From IMG/VR virus record IMGVR_UViG_3300009506_000048, positions 1 through 50,824 of that record: a stretch of 50,824 bases of DNA. The stretch is one strand, 5' to 3'. This DNA comes from a virus. The translations under genes were made by a program, and so were the position numbers. Below, piece by piece: positions 34,661-42,325 of the stretch (its first letter is position 1; each line of letters begins with the position of its first letter). Under the pieces are notes generated by a model. That model did no database searches, was not told where the DNA came from, and saw only the letters and a program-made list of their open reading frames with translations.

Positions 34661-35272
34661 CTACACCTCCAGGTGAATGTCTGATTTAACTTCGTCACCC
34701 CACGAGTGCCAGCCTTTGTAACGCTGCCTCGCGAATAACTCGATCCTTTTCTTCTCCGGGTAAAGTAGTTCAATTCTCCGGCGAGCCTCATCCGGCTTCT
34801 TGGAGTGCCTTTCCCTGGGAGCGAAGATGAGGTTACTGATGTCATTGCGCACTGGTGTCATACCTGTACCACGCACAGCAAGAAGGCACGGCTCTGGGTT
34901 TCCTCTGGTGTATGAGCCCATGCCGAAAGTCGGTTTATGTAGCAAATTGTCATCACCGAGTATCAGATTTTCTGTGGTGATATCTTTTGCTTTTGTGGGG
35001 TAATACTTAACCCAGAGGAAGCCCCAGGTTTTATACACAAATCCCCATGCCTTGATAACATCGAGAGCATCTTGATAAGCGGGTGGAGTACCCCAAAGGA
35101 ACAGGATAGAGTTTTTTTCTGAGATGTCTTTTATCTGATCACCCATTCCCATTATTTGTTTCTTGGTTAATGTTTTGTAATGATCATTGGCCTTTCCGTG
35201 GCCAGTCTTATTCGTGTACTTTTTGTATTTCCACGGGGCGTCTGCATAGATAACATCGTATTTATCAGTCAT
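34661..35272 (-). CDS. MT-A70 family DNA N6-adenine methyltransferase
   Basis: 203 residues. The catalytic motif is DAPW (YDVIYADAPWKYKKYTNK), the MT-A70 version of DPPW. The SAM-side segments are ILFLWGTPPAYQDALDVIKA and FVYKTWGFLWVKYYP, and NPEPCLLAVRG with RHSKKPDE completes the family pattern. It transfers a methyl group from SAM to adenine N6, probably protecting phage DNA from host restriction (inferred). Start chosen at ATG 35272 (GGAAG upstream), overlapping the previous gene by 8 bases. Confidence 0.88.
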   Translation of the reverse strand: MTDKYDVIYADAPWKYKKYTNKTGHGKANDHYKTLTKKQIMGMGDQIKDISEKNSILFLWGTPPAYQDALDVIKAWGFVYKTWGFLWVKYYPTKAKDITTENLILGDDNLLHKPTFGMGSYTRGNPEPCLLAVRGTGMTPVRNDISNLIFAPRERHSKKPDEARRRIELLYPEKKRIELFARQRYKGWHSWGDEVKSDIHLEV

Positions 35273-35567
35273 CTTCAACTTCCTTCGCAAGCTCACCAGA
35301 GCGCTTTATCAGAACATCCCTTATCGCGTTATATTCTGATGCCTTTTCCGGTGTGAAATTCATGAGTGATGACATCATGTTAAGAGCTACGGTAAGGATG
35401 TCATTCTGTTCTTCAGCCAAGCTCCTTAAACCAGCCAGAAGAAGTGTGTCATACATCTTTACCATGCGGACATTGATCACTGCCAGATCAACAAGCTCAG
35501 GGGGGTGCTTCCCCCTCAGCTCTTCAATGCAGCGCTTCATCACATTTTGTGCGTCTGCCTTGTTCAT
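35265..35567 (-). CDS. Helical hypothetical protein (100 aa), paralogue of the neighbour
   Basis: All-helical: MNKADAQNVMKRCIEELRGK, then VDLAVINVRMVKMYDTLLLA and a C-terminal FTPEKASEYNAIRDVLI-type helix. The order and spacing of helices and the LAVINVRMV/MALINVQLL match suggest it arose by duplication with the gene at 35571. Function unknown. Confidence 0.65.
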   Translation of the reverse strand: MNKADAQNVMKRCIEELRGKHPPELVDLAVINVRMVKMYDTLLLAGLRSLAEEQNDILTVALNMMSSLMNFTPEKASEYNAIRDVLIKRSGELAKEVEDD

Positions 35568-35570
35568 CGG

Positions 35571-35912
35571 TTACTCCATGGAGTTAATGGCGTCTGCGAC
35601 CACCTGATTCTTTTTCTCCATGATGAGTTTGCGAAGCTCAACAAATTTAGCCACGCGAATCTCATCTCCCTTTTCTTTCAATCCTACCAGCAGCGACATC
35701 GTATTCATGATGTCATTCATGAGGATTTCAAACTCATTCATAGCCATCTCTGGATTGGTATGAATGCGATGGTTGAAGTCGAGTAATTGCACATTAATGA
35801 GTGCCATTGAAACGAGGTTGTTATCCTCCTTCTGTTTCAGGTCATCAACGTAGTCAATCATCTCCTTCTGGACTTTCTCCGCAAGGTCACGGTACTTATC
35901 TTGCTCGCTCAT
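35571..35912 (-). CDS. Helical hypothetical protein (113 aa), paralogue of the neighbour
   Basis: GAGGAAGAGGTAG precedes the ATG. Helical: MSEQDKYRDLAEKVQKEMID, VSMALINVQLLDFNHRIHT, EIRVAKFVELRKLIMEKK. Same layout as the 100-residue neighbour downstream. The 62 bases between it and the SSB gene are AT-rich and may hold a weak promoter. Confidence 0.65.
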   Translation of the reverse strand: MSEQDKYRDLAEKVQKEMIDYVDDLKQKEDNNLVSMALINVQLLDFNHRIHTNPEMAMNEFEILMNDIMNTMSLLVGLKEKGDEIRVAKFVELRKLIMEKKNQVVADAINSME

Positions 35913-35974
35913 CTACCTCTTCCTCTATGTTGTTTATAACGTTAAATATTTACCTTTATAGTCTCAGGTAAACG

Positions 35975-36580
35975 TCAGAATGGAATGTCATCATCGAAGT
36001 CATCGAAGTTATCGCCGCCACCATTGCTGTTGCCACGACCACCTCCACCCTGGGCGGGACGACCACCTTGATTACCGCCACCACGACCACCCTGGTTGCC
36101 ACGACCACCACCTTGATTACCACGACCTCCTCCACCGTTACCACGATTGCCCTGATTGCCACCACGGTTCCCCTGGTTACCCTGGTTACCCTGGTTCCCC
36201 CTGCTACCCTGGTTCCCTCTGTTACCACCATTGTTACCGTTGTCTCTGCCGCCACCAAGCATCTGAATTACCGAAGCAACAATCTCAGTGGTATAGCGAT
36301 CCTGACCGTTACTGTCCTGCCATTTACGTGTCTGCAGCTTGCCTTCGACATAAACTACCGATCCAGTTTGCAGATACTCACCAACAATCTCACCAAGACG
36401 ACCGAAGGCAATACACCTGTGCCATTCTGTCCGCTCCTGCTTTTCACCACTTTGGCGGTCGGTCCACTGTTCGTTAGTGGCCGCACTGAACGATGCCATT
36501 GCTCCACCATTATCGTTGTACCTTACCTCCGGGTCTTGTCCGAGGGTGGCCACAAGAATTACTTTATTGATACCTCTCAT
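35975..36580 (-). CDS. ssb: Single-stranded DNA-binding protein
   Basis: 201 residues. N-terminal OB fold ([60 protein letters not shown]) is classic bacterial-type SSB. A long Gly/Asn/Gln/Arg-rich linker follows, and the acidic tip [10 protein letters not shown] recruits partner proteins in this family. It coats ssDNA during replication and annealing. ATG 36580 overlaps the exonuclease stop (ATGA), so the two are coupled. The linker is made of GNQG/GNRG units. Confidence 0.95.
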   Translation of the reverse strand: MRGINKVILVATLGQDPEVRYNDNGGAMASFSAATNEQWTDRQSGEKQERTEWHRCIAFGRLGEIVGEYLQTGSVVYVEGKLQTRKWQDSNGQDRYTTEIVASVIQMLGGGRDNGNNGGNRGNQGSRGNQGNQGNQGNRGGNQGNRGNGGGGRGNQGGGRGNQGGRGGGNQGGRPAQGGGGRGNSNGGGDNFDDFDDDIPF

Positions 36581-37188
36581 TGCCTTTTCTCCAGTGCAGT
36601 TTGAACTTCGTCCCATGTCTCAAGACATGCTTCTTCGAGAAGTTGGATGTAAATATCATCTCGCATTACCCGGTGAATATGGATATCTGTTTCACGAGTG
36701 ACGATGCTTTTATAATAACTAATATAATCCCACCACTTCCTTCCTGTTACCCACATACATCCCTGAATTTGAGGAAGGTATACGCTCTCTACACCAGCCG
36801 CAACTGATTTATCGAATGCGTCCTTTGACTTTCTTGATTTAACCTCTGTGCCACCATCTGTGCCGACAAGGCCATCAGGTGAACAGCCAATAAACTTGTA
36901 TTCTGGATGAATGATTAGCCCGGTTCTTTCTACATTAACATTGCGAATGAATTCATATTCACCGATTGCTTCATCTTCCCAAATAGTCCCGTGTCTGAAC
37001 CATGGGTTACGGTTTAACTTGTCTTCCTGATCTGAATCAAAATCAGGTACACCAACAAAAGCGTGAACGATCTCCCTGACCAATAGTTTATGCCTCGCTG
37101 TATCTTTACCGGCGAGAGCATCACCGAAACGTGAAGCGGTAATCATATACCGCCTCGCGTCCATCCATTCTTCGCTACGCTGTTCCAT
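36577..37188 (-). CDS. YqaJ/lambda-Exo type recombination exonuclease
   Basis: 203 residues. The opening [20 protein letters not shown] is the YqaJ signature. [11 protein letters not shown] is the middle motif, [11 protein letters not shown] holds the first catalytic Asp, and [12 protein letters not shown] supplies the E-x-K pair; [20 protein letters not shown] is the conserved Gln helix. It degrades one strand of duplex ends to give ssDNA for the ERF annealing protein. ATG 37188 was chosen; an in-frame ATG at 37206 is also possible. Confidence 0.92.
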   Translation of the reverse strand: MEQRSEEWMDARRYMITASRFGDALAGKDTARHKLLVREIVHAFVGVPDFDSDQEDKLNRNPWFRHGTIWEDEAIGEYEFIRNVNVERTGLIIHPEYKFIGCSPDGLVGTDGGTEVKSRKSKDAFDKSVAAGVESVYLPQIQGCMWVTGRKWWDYISYYKSIVTRETDIHIHRVMRDDIYIQLLEEACLETWDEVQTALEKRQ

Positions 37189-37190
37189 GT

Positions 37191-37361
37191 TTATTTTGGG
37201 CCGCATTCTTCACGGTGCTGATGAAGACCAAGCATGGCCTTTTGCCACTCTATAAAGTCTTCCCAGCTGTTAAACCCTGCATCCTTGGCTTTACCATCTT
37301 CCTGATACTGCACGAGGATATGGCCATTGCCAAGAGCACGTACATTCATGTTTGTGATCAT
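37191..37361 (-). CDS. Small hypothetical protein (56 aa)
   Basis: AGAGGAAAGAC precedes the ATG at 37361, which overlaps the previous stop (TAATG). Reads MITNMNVRALGNGHILVQYQ then EDGKAKDAGFNSWEDFIEWQ. Ends three bases before the exonuclease start. A short strand pair followed by a helix; function unknown. Confidence 0.65.
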   Translation of the reverse strand: MITNMNVRALGNGHILVQYQEDGKAKDAGFNSWEDFIEWQKAMLGLHQHREECGPK

Positions 37362-37600
37362 TAGTCTTTCCTCTGTAGACGGTGAGCCATAATGCCTAGT
37401 TCGTTGACGTGTGCATAGTTCTGAAAAACAAGTTTGCCAGCCTGCGGCATCACGTCATCATAAAACTCAGCTGCTAAATCGACACACTTCTGCATATCAT
37501 TCAAGAGTGATATGAGTTCCTTTTTGGTCATTGCCTCACCATCCATAGTGATAGGGTGGCCATCCGTGCGAGTGTCTTTATAGAACTTGTCTCGCCTCAC
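37361..37600 (-). CDS. Helical hypothetical protein (79 aa), GTG start
   Basis: The GTG at 37600 has a very strong ribosome site (GAGGAGGTGTGAC) built into the last codons of the previous gene; later ATGs lack one. C-terminal part is helical (MTKKELISLLNDMQKCVDLA, NELGIMAHRLQRKD). No family recognised. Confidence 0.6.
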   Translation of the reverse strand: MRRDKFYKDTRTDGHPITMDGEAMTKKELISLLNDMQKCVDLAAEFYDDVMPQAGKLVFQNYAHVNELGIMAHRLQRKD

Positions 37601-37601
37601 G

Positions 37602-38513
37602 TCACACCTCCTCTACAACAATATCGACTTTTACTTTCACTCCAGCAGCTATCAATTTGCTACGCAGATTTTCCTCAATTTCATCTGCCGTCATGCTGTC
37701 TGATGTTTCGATATTGAATGTGGCAGCCACATACCAGCTCTTTCTACCAGCCTTGGCTTTTGCCGGGGCCTTGAATTTCTTCTTCGACGTGGTGGTAGCC
37801 TTGGCCTGTTCTTCCTTGATAACCTCAGCCTCAGCCTTGCGATCAATTTCTGCTTCGATGAGACGCTGTACTTCTGCGTTATACACCTCATCATCAGAGA
37901 GCAGGACACCGCCAACGTGAGCCTTTGTTAATGGAGAATCCAGACCGGCACGGAAGCATTGACTCTCTAACTGCGACAGGCGCATATCGGTACGATCCTG
38001 CAAAGCTCGATTGGAACGAACCTCATTGGTCATCTCGCGAAGAGTAGAAGCCACCACGGCAGAAGTGCCGGTAATGGCGGTAAGTTTTACGAAGCCGTCA
38101 ACTTTGGTTAAACGAAATTCATCATTAACCTTGTAGTCGTCGTACAGGTCATCGAGACATTCCTGCAAAATATCCTTGATGCGATCCCTTTCTTTATCCT
38201 CGAACACCTTCACCTGATCAACAATCTTCTGCCTACCTTCCTTACAGATAGTGACAATCTCTTTCATTGAGACATCAGCCTCGTTGATGTACTTCGAGGC
38301 TTCCTGAATAATCTCTTTGCGCTTGGTGTCGATGCTCTCTGCTACCTTGTTAAGTTTGGTAGCAACGGTCTTGGCTCCTTTCACAGAATCCTCGGTAACC
38401 ACAATATTGTATTTGGCTACCTGGGCCTCGACTTCTTTCTTTACTGCAGCAAGATTGAGGTCGATTTTACCGGGTGTGATTTTTGCCTTAATTGCAATTT
38501 CTTTATCACTCAT
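37602..38513 (-). CDS. DUF1351-like recombination-associated protein
   Basis: 303 residues, helical, with an N-terminal coiled region (LAAVKKEVEAQVAKYNIVVT, KVAESIDTKRKEIIQEASKY), a central charged helix (KVFEDKERDRIKDILQECLD) and a C-terminal ferredoxin-like part (KSWYVAATFNIETSDSMTAD). This is the layout of DUF1351 proteins, usually encoded beside phage RecT/ERF and exonuclease genes. Biochemical role unknown. Its ATG overlaps the upstream gene stop (ATGA). Confidence 0.75.
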   Translation of the reverse strand: MSDKEIAIKAKITPGKIDLNLAAVKKEVEAQVAKYNIVVTEDSVKGAKTVATKLNKVAESIDTKRKEIIQEASKYINEADVSMKEIVTICKEGRQKIVDQVKVFEDKERDRIKDILQECLDDLYDDYKVNDEFRLTKVDGFVKLTAITGTSAVVASTLREMTNEVRSNRALQDRTDMRLSQLESQCFRAGLDSPLTKAHVGGVLLSDDEVYNAEVQRLIEAEIDRKAEAEVIKEEQAKATTTSKKKFKAPAKAKAGRKSWYVAATFNIETSDSMTADEIEENLRSKLIAAGVKVKVDIVVEEV

Positions 38514-38701
38514 GACTTACCCTCTTCGTCACTCCACACTATGGTTCTTACATATCTATCTTGTATGTCATTACATTTATCACAGTATCGCCGCTTCCTC
38601 ACCTCCGTTGTTGGTGGTATTACATAATTATCTGTAATGTGGTGCTGTGGGTGACATATTACATAAATCTCCCACTTACCCCATTTATGAAATATGTGCA
38701 T
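38510..38701 (-). CDS. Small zinc-ribbon protein (63 aa)
   Basis: Starts at ATG 38701, just after the ERF stop. MHIFHKWGKWEIYVICHPQH then a KRRYCDKC knuckle; the CH...C-x2-C arrangement and the HKWGKW opening resemble small phage zinc-ribbon proteins that follow recombination genes. Could bind DNA or an annealing partner. Overlaps DUF1351 by ATGA. Confidence 0.65.
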   Translation of the reverse strand: MHIFHKWGKWEIYVICHPQHHITDNYVIPPTTEVRKRRYCDKCNDIQDRYVRTIVWSDEEGKS

Positions 38702-38703
38702 AA

Positions 38704-39492
38704 TCAACCACCAAACGGGTCTTCTGGCTCTTGCTGCTGTTCTTGCTGCTTATTGCTGCGAGAACGACGAGGTTTTTTCTCATCCTGCGGCTTTTCCTGT
38801 GGTGGTTTCTTGTCTGCACGCTTAGCATCTGCAGCCTTTTTCCTCAGACGCCTCTGGGCATCCTTGAAGGAGTTAGATGGAACGTCCTCAATGGTGTCAA
38901 CAGCATAGACACGATTTGCGAGTGACTGCAGCGTCTCATCGACCGGGAACCCAAGCTCCTCAGTGAGGATTTGAAGCTGTTCCACTTCACTCTTGGTCAG
39001 GGGACCAGGGCTGGCATCAATACGCTCCTCGTCATCCTCACCCGTCTCCAGCATCAATACTTTCAGCAGGGCATTTTTGACAGCGTATGAGAGGGCTTTA
39101 CCAGGGGCTTTGTCACCCTGATCATTGGCATGCGCCCTAACCCTTGCAAAGACCTTATCATTGGGATCGTCTTTGTTAATGAAAAAAATATCATAGATAG
39201 CTTCGTATCTGATGATGGGTGTCCCGCTACTTGTTATTGTTCCGGTATCCACAACCTCATCTGATACGAGCATTGGGATAACAACCAACCCATACTTTTT
39301 CATGAGAGGGTGGGTAGCCTTAGTCACGTCATCATGGCTGGTTGCCTTGTATGACATATTACCCTTACCGACAGTCCTGTTCTTTTTGATGTAATTTATT
39401 TCACCCATTACACCATTAATTCTCTGCAGAACATTCCAGTCTCCAGGAATTGTTTGGACGGTCTTGCTACTGCTTCGTTTTGACGCTGCCAT
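38704..39492 (-). CDS. erf: ERF-family single-strand annealing protein
   Basis: 262 residues. Core motifs: INGVMGEINYIKKNRTVGKG, YKATSHDDVTKATHPLMKKY (dry/flexible loop of ERF), FARVRAHANDQGDKAPGKAL with SYAVKNALLKVLMLETGEDD, the ERF signature ending in GEDDE. It anneals complementary ssDNA made by the exonuclease, probably circularising or repairing the genome. The C-terminus is Lys/Gln-rich and disordered. GAGAGGG precedes ATG 39492. Confidence 0.93.
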   Translation of the reverse strand: MAASKRSSSKTVQTIPGDWNVLQRINGVMGEINYIKKNRTVGKGNMSYKATSHDDVTKATHPLMKKYGLVVIPMLVSDEVVDTGTITSSGTPIIRYEAIYDIFFINKDDPNDKVFARVRAHANDQGDKAPGKALSYAVKNALLKVLMLETGEDDEERIDASPGPLTKSEVEQLQILTEELGFPVDETLQSLANRVYAVDTIEDVPSNSFKDAQRRLRKKAADAKRADKKPPQEKPQDEKKPRRSRSNKQQEQQQEPEDPFGG

Positions 39493-39967
39493 TTGCTGAG
39501 CCCTCTCTGATCTTTCTTACGTCATATTCGATAATGCAATTACCTGACTTTCTGCACTGATCACATTTATGGCTATCATCATAAGATGCCAGTGCGAGCA
39601 TTTTTATCGCTTCAGGGGATGATGTTAATAGATCAAGACAAATCTTTTCCATCGAGATAATAAGAGCTTCAGCAATGGCATGATCTTGTTGATATAAAGG
39701 TTCACCTTTTTTTCTACGATTATTATATCCAGTGGCGTATGATAGTGCCTCAATAAGCTCACCGACACTCTTACGAGGAACCGCAATAGGTAGAAATATT
39801 GCATTCTTGAATGCTGCGTCTGCTTTCTGCAGTGCTTCAAGTGCATATTCAATATCTATTTCTCTTCCCTCGAATTTAACTTCTACATCTCCATTAACTT
39901 GAGCCCTGGCGCAAGCTGCACGAAGCTGTTCGACATTTGCCATTGTTACTATGAGAGGCTGTTGCAT
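39467..39967 (-). CDS. Hypothetical protein with C-terminal Cys cluster (166 aa)
   Basis: ATG 39967 has AAAGGA upstream and is preferred to earlier in-frame ATGs. Helical (MANVEQLRAACARAQVNGDV, YALEALQKADAAFKNAIF), with CDQCRKSGNC near the end that could bind zinc. Lies between DUF932 and ERF genes. No family recognised. Confidence 0.6.
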   Translation of the reverse strand: MQQPLIVTMANVEQLRAACARAQVNGDVEVKFEGREIDIEYALEALQKADAAFKNAIFLPIAVPRKSVGELIEALSYATGYNNRRKKGEPLYQQDHAIAEALIISMEKICLDLLTSSPEAIKMLALASYDDSHKCDQCRKSGNCIIEYDVRKIREGSANGSVKTKQ

Positions 39968-40014
39968 TTTTCTGTCCTTTAAATGGAGGTTATGGGCATC
40001 CATGCCCGGTGGGG

Positions 40015-41088
40015 TTATGCGGCTTCTGCGATTTGGCTCCATGCCGACTTGTTAAGGTTGAGGATACGACCACCCATTTCTTCTAGTTCGATGGCTCGGT
40101 CGTATGACTCGTGGTTGTTGGCAAGTGCCGTTACCGCATTCACCATTCCCCACTTGCTGTAATCACCATCACGGATGAGGTTTTCAATTAACTTGTTACG
40201 CTCCTCCTCGCGGATAGTGAATGCCTTGCCAAGCTCCTCTACTGCCTTGATCGGATTTGCTGCTGCACTGGTTTCGGCTGACGCCTTCATCTGTTCCATT
40301 AATTGCATAAACAATTCCGGGTTAGACAGGGCAAGAATACTGTCGCGAATCTTCAGCATTAAAGCATGGTCATCAGCACGTAGCGTCTCTTCAGAATAGA
40401 CGCTGTAATCTTCACCAGCCTCAACACGACGACCCAGGTGGTTCTTGCGTAGGCGACCTTCATCGAGAGTTGATCCGGTAACCATGCCGTTAGTACATAC
40501 CAATCGATAAATCATTGGTCGTACTTCAAGTGCGCCAGAACCAATTTCAGAGTTAGTAATAATCAGACCACCTTGCACGGGGTCTCCCACTTTTACCTCG
40601 CCTTCCATTTTCGGGAAACGTGCCTGCAGATATAACTTGCGATCAGTAACATCTGTGGACACTACTTCAACTTCAGCACCGGATTCAATTAATGCTTCTC
40701 CGGCAGCCTGGAAAATCTGATCATTATCGATACGACGATAGCGGTCAGAAAGAAATGCGCGAGCATTACCATCCAGTGTACGAACCATTCTGCGTGCTGC
40801 TTTGTTTTCATCGTGTAGCCAATGATGAATGTTGTTGATTAACAGGTGCGGAGATTCTGCACGCATGCGATCATAATAGCGTTTAGGAATCTCAGTGAAC
40901 GCTGCGATTTGTCCGTGAGCATGACTGGTAATGCCGTGGGCCGGTTGTTGCGGAATAACCAGCTCGAATTCTTGATCGGCATGATGACTTACCTGCAGCT
41001 CGCGGGTATCGACCAGAAAGTCCTGCTTTGCTTCGGACTGACGCTCAAGTTCCGCTGCGAGTTGGGAAAGAGTTTTGCCTTTAATCAT
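40015..41088 (-). CDS. DUF932-family phage/plasmid protein
   Basis: 357 residues, first gene of the leftward operon, with GAGGG upstream of ATG 41088. The motifs NARAFLSDRYRRIDNDQIFQ, GGLIITNSEIGSGALEVRPM and IYRLVCTNGMV are hallmarks of DUF932 (plasmid and phage proteins often beside recombination genes). Biochemical role is not known; a place in replication or recombination is inferred from neighbours. A palindrome GGGCATGGATGCCC lies just after its stop. Confidence 0.82.
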   Translation of the reverse strand: MIKGKTLSQLAAELERQSEAKQDFLVDTRELQVSHHADQEFELVIPQQPAHGITSHAHGQIAAFTEIPKRYYDRMRAESPHLLINNIHHWLHDENKAARRMVRTLDGNARAFLSDRYRRIDNDQIFQAAGEALIESGAEVEVVSTDVTDRKLYLQARFPKMEGEVKVGDPVQGGLIITNSEIGSGALEVRPMIYRLVCTNGMVTGSTLDEGRLRKNHLGRRVEAGEDYSVYSEETLRADDHALMLKIRDSILALSNPELFMQLMEQMKASAETSAAANPIKAVEELGKAFTIREEERNKLIENLIRDGDYSKWGMVNAVTALANNHESYDRAIELEEMGGRILNLNKSAWSQIAEAA

Positions 41089-41110
41089 GATACTGCCCTC
41101 TTGGTTGAAG

Positions 41111-41126
41111 CCCGTTCCTCAACGGG
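41111..41126 (-). promoter_or_regulatory. 5'-leader hairpin of the leftward mRNA
   Basis: CCCGTT-CCTC-AACGGG forms a perfect six-base-pair stem with a tetraloop. Given the promoter at 41135-41163 it would lie at the very 5' end of the leftward transcript, where such stems protect mRNA from decay. Confidence 0.55.
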
Positions 41127-41134
41127 ATGGTGAT

Positions 41135-41163
41135 AGCTTAGACCACCCTGAAACCGGATGCAA
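41135..41163 (-). promoter_or_regulatory. Promoter of the leftward recombination operon
   Basis: On the minus strand: TTGCAT (41163-41158), 17-base spacer, TAAGCT (41140-41135). The -35 runs into ATCCGGTT, the motif shared with other promoters here. Predicted transcription start near 41128, about 40 bases before the DUF932 gene. Confidence 0.6.
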
Positions 41164-41212
41164 GTATTTTTCATGCTATTTTTTAACTCCTTATAAATCA
41201 GTAACTTATATA

Positions 41213-41252
41213 CAAAAAAAAGCCCCGATTGACGTTGCATTCAATCAGGGCT
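41213..41252 (-). terminator. Intrinsic terminator for leftward transcription in the control region
   Basis: AGCCC-x-GATTGA (41221-41232) pairs with TCAATC-x-GGGCT (41241-41252). On the minus strand the stem is followed by eight T (41221-41213). Since the nearest leftward gene starts further left, at 41088, this stop can only end a transcript made inside 41253-41780, which has no convincing gene. Confidence 0.8.
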
Positions 41253-41640
41253 ATTCTTGGCTTTACGTTAGCCGGTGCTTCCAACACCGTGCCGATGAGA
41301 GTAGAGCAGGTACTTCATCAGTGGCTAATCAGCCTTGCAAAGTATTTTACCTTACCTCATCAGCATTGCAACTCCGGCTTTGTCGGCTCCTGGTCTGTCG
41401 GTCCGCAGTGTGTCACCACTGGGCCAGTGTGTCGTGATAGTCCCCTACAGGCAACCCGAGGGGGAGAGCGCGAAGTATGGTCGTTGACCATGATGGCTGG
41501 CTCGGGAGGACGAAGCACAGGATCGAGGCTTCGGTAAGCAGCTATCCATGACGAGGTTATGCCCGTGTTTGGGCAGGGGCTCGTCTGGAACTTTTCTTCC
41601 CGACCAAGGGAAGATTGCTATCACTAAAACCATAGTTATC
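41221..41640 (-). ncRNA. Candidate large structured non-coding RNA
   Basis: About 420 bases without a credible gene. Stems visible: 41595-41614 (TCTTCCC/GGGAAGA), 41550-41585 (GACGAG/CTCGTC enclosing TGCCC/GGGCA), 41478-41490 (TGGTC/GACCA), 41417-41429 (CACTG/CAGTG), 41273-41289 (CGGTG/CACCG), then the leftward terminator. The direct repeat TTGCAA occurs at 41335 and about 41367. The terminator fixes the strand as leftward. I cannot assign a known class such as GOLLD or ROOL. The exact 5' end and promoter are uncertain. Confidence 0.55.
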
Positions 41641-41670
41641 TTTTAGTACGGAGTTCTTATCACCTATACC

Positions 41671-41687
41671 TAGAACATAATGTTCTA
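41671..41687. promoter_or_regulatory. Perfect palindrome, candidate operator
   Basis: TAGAACAT-A-ATGTTCTA, eight-base arms with a one-base centre, lies in the AT-rich part between the structured RNA region and the rightward promoter. On the minus strand it could sit in the spacer of a TTATTT/GTATAG promoter driving the RNA. Likely a dimeric repressor site; the protein is unknown. Confidence 0.5.
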
Positions 41688-41722
41688 AATAAATAAGCTG
41701 GCCATCGAAATCCTGGTCGGGC

Positions 41723-41751
41723 TGGCACTATGCGAAACCGGATGCTATGAT
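41723..41751 (+). promoter_or_regulatory. Promoter of the rightward early operon
   Basis: TGGCAC (41723-41728), 17-base spacer, TATGAT (41746-41751) preceded by TGC, an extended -10. The spacer contains AACCGGAT, the reverse complement of the motif in other promoters. Start predicted near 41758, about 25 bases before the first gene. Confidence 0.6.
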
Positions 41752-41782
41752 GTAGTAAAATATAACCCAGTAGGTGATCGTC

Positions 41783-41989
41783 ATGGGGTCAACTCCACAT
41801 ACCAGCGCAAGGAAAGGAAAGCGAGTCATAGTTACTCTCAAGAATGGCAAAAAGATTTTGGACAAATTTGTTGAGAGAACTGGCAAGGGAATAGTTTTGG
41901 AAAAGAATGGATTTATTCGAGGCAGGGATTTACGAGCTATGACCATATACCGTGGTCAAGACATGTCACAATTTGATGATGAAGAATAA
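41783..41989 (+). CDS. Small basic SH3-like hypothetical protein (68 aa)
   Basis: First rightward early gene; AGGTGAT precedes ATG 41783. Sequence (RKGKRVIVTLKNGKKILDKF, ERTGKGIVLEKNGFI) is a five-strand, Lys-rich barrel pattern like small nucleic-acid-binding folds. As the first early product it may take over host functions, but no target is evident. Confidence 0.65.
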   Translation: MGSTPHTSARKGKRVIVTLKNGKKILDKFVERTGKGIVLEKNGFIRGRDLRAMTIYRGQDMSQFDDEE

Positions 41990-41992
41990 CTT

Positions 41993-42325
41993 ATGTGTAC
42001 CTGTATATCAGAAACCGACGAGCATGGAAGATGCCTGGATTGTGGAGAGCAGAGCAAGATGACCAAAGAGGACTGGGACGCATACGAGAAATACCAGCGT
42101 GCCGTTTTGTTGAATGGCAACTACGTTCAACCAGAGGTTATTGATCCAACCAAGCACCGCTATGTCGGAATGTTTAGACCGCCCGTCAATCCAGTAATCA
42201 ATCCGACAACTGATATCCTGTGTCGGTGTGGAGAAATACTGAGGTATCGTGGGGAGGAGGTAGAGCACTACCGCAAGGGATGCTATGACGTGCCTCAGTA
42301 TGTTGATATTGAAGGCTCCGAGTAA
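41993..42325 (+). CDS. Zinc-finger-like hypothetical protein (110 aa)
   Basis: N-terminal cluster MCTCISETDEHGRCLDCGEQ gives C-x-C and C-x2-C, a treble-clef or ribbon pattern, and the C-terminal DILCRCGEILRYRGEEVEHY adds another C-x-C. Stop and start of the helicase overlap (TAATG). Likely partner or regulator of the helicase next door; inferred. Confidence 0.6.
   Translation: MCTCISETDEHGRCLDCGEQSKMTKEDWDAYEKYQRAVLLNGNYVQPEVIDPTKHRYVGMFRPPVNPVINPTTDILCRCGEILRYRGEEVEHYRKGCYDVPQYVDIEGSE

Noticed and set aside
36068-36604. 178-codon plus-strand frame opposite SSB
   Set aside because: Mirror of the Gly/Asn-rich SSB linker; Thr/Val/Ile low complexity and no ribosome site.
41273-41289. Five-pair stem with seven-base loop CTTCCAA resembling a tRNA anticodon arm
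   Set aside because: No acceptor stem, D arm or T arm (no GGTTCRA-type word) at the proper distances; treated as part of the structured region.
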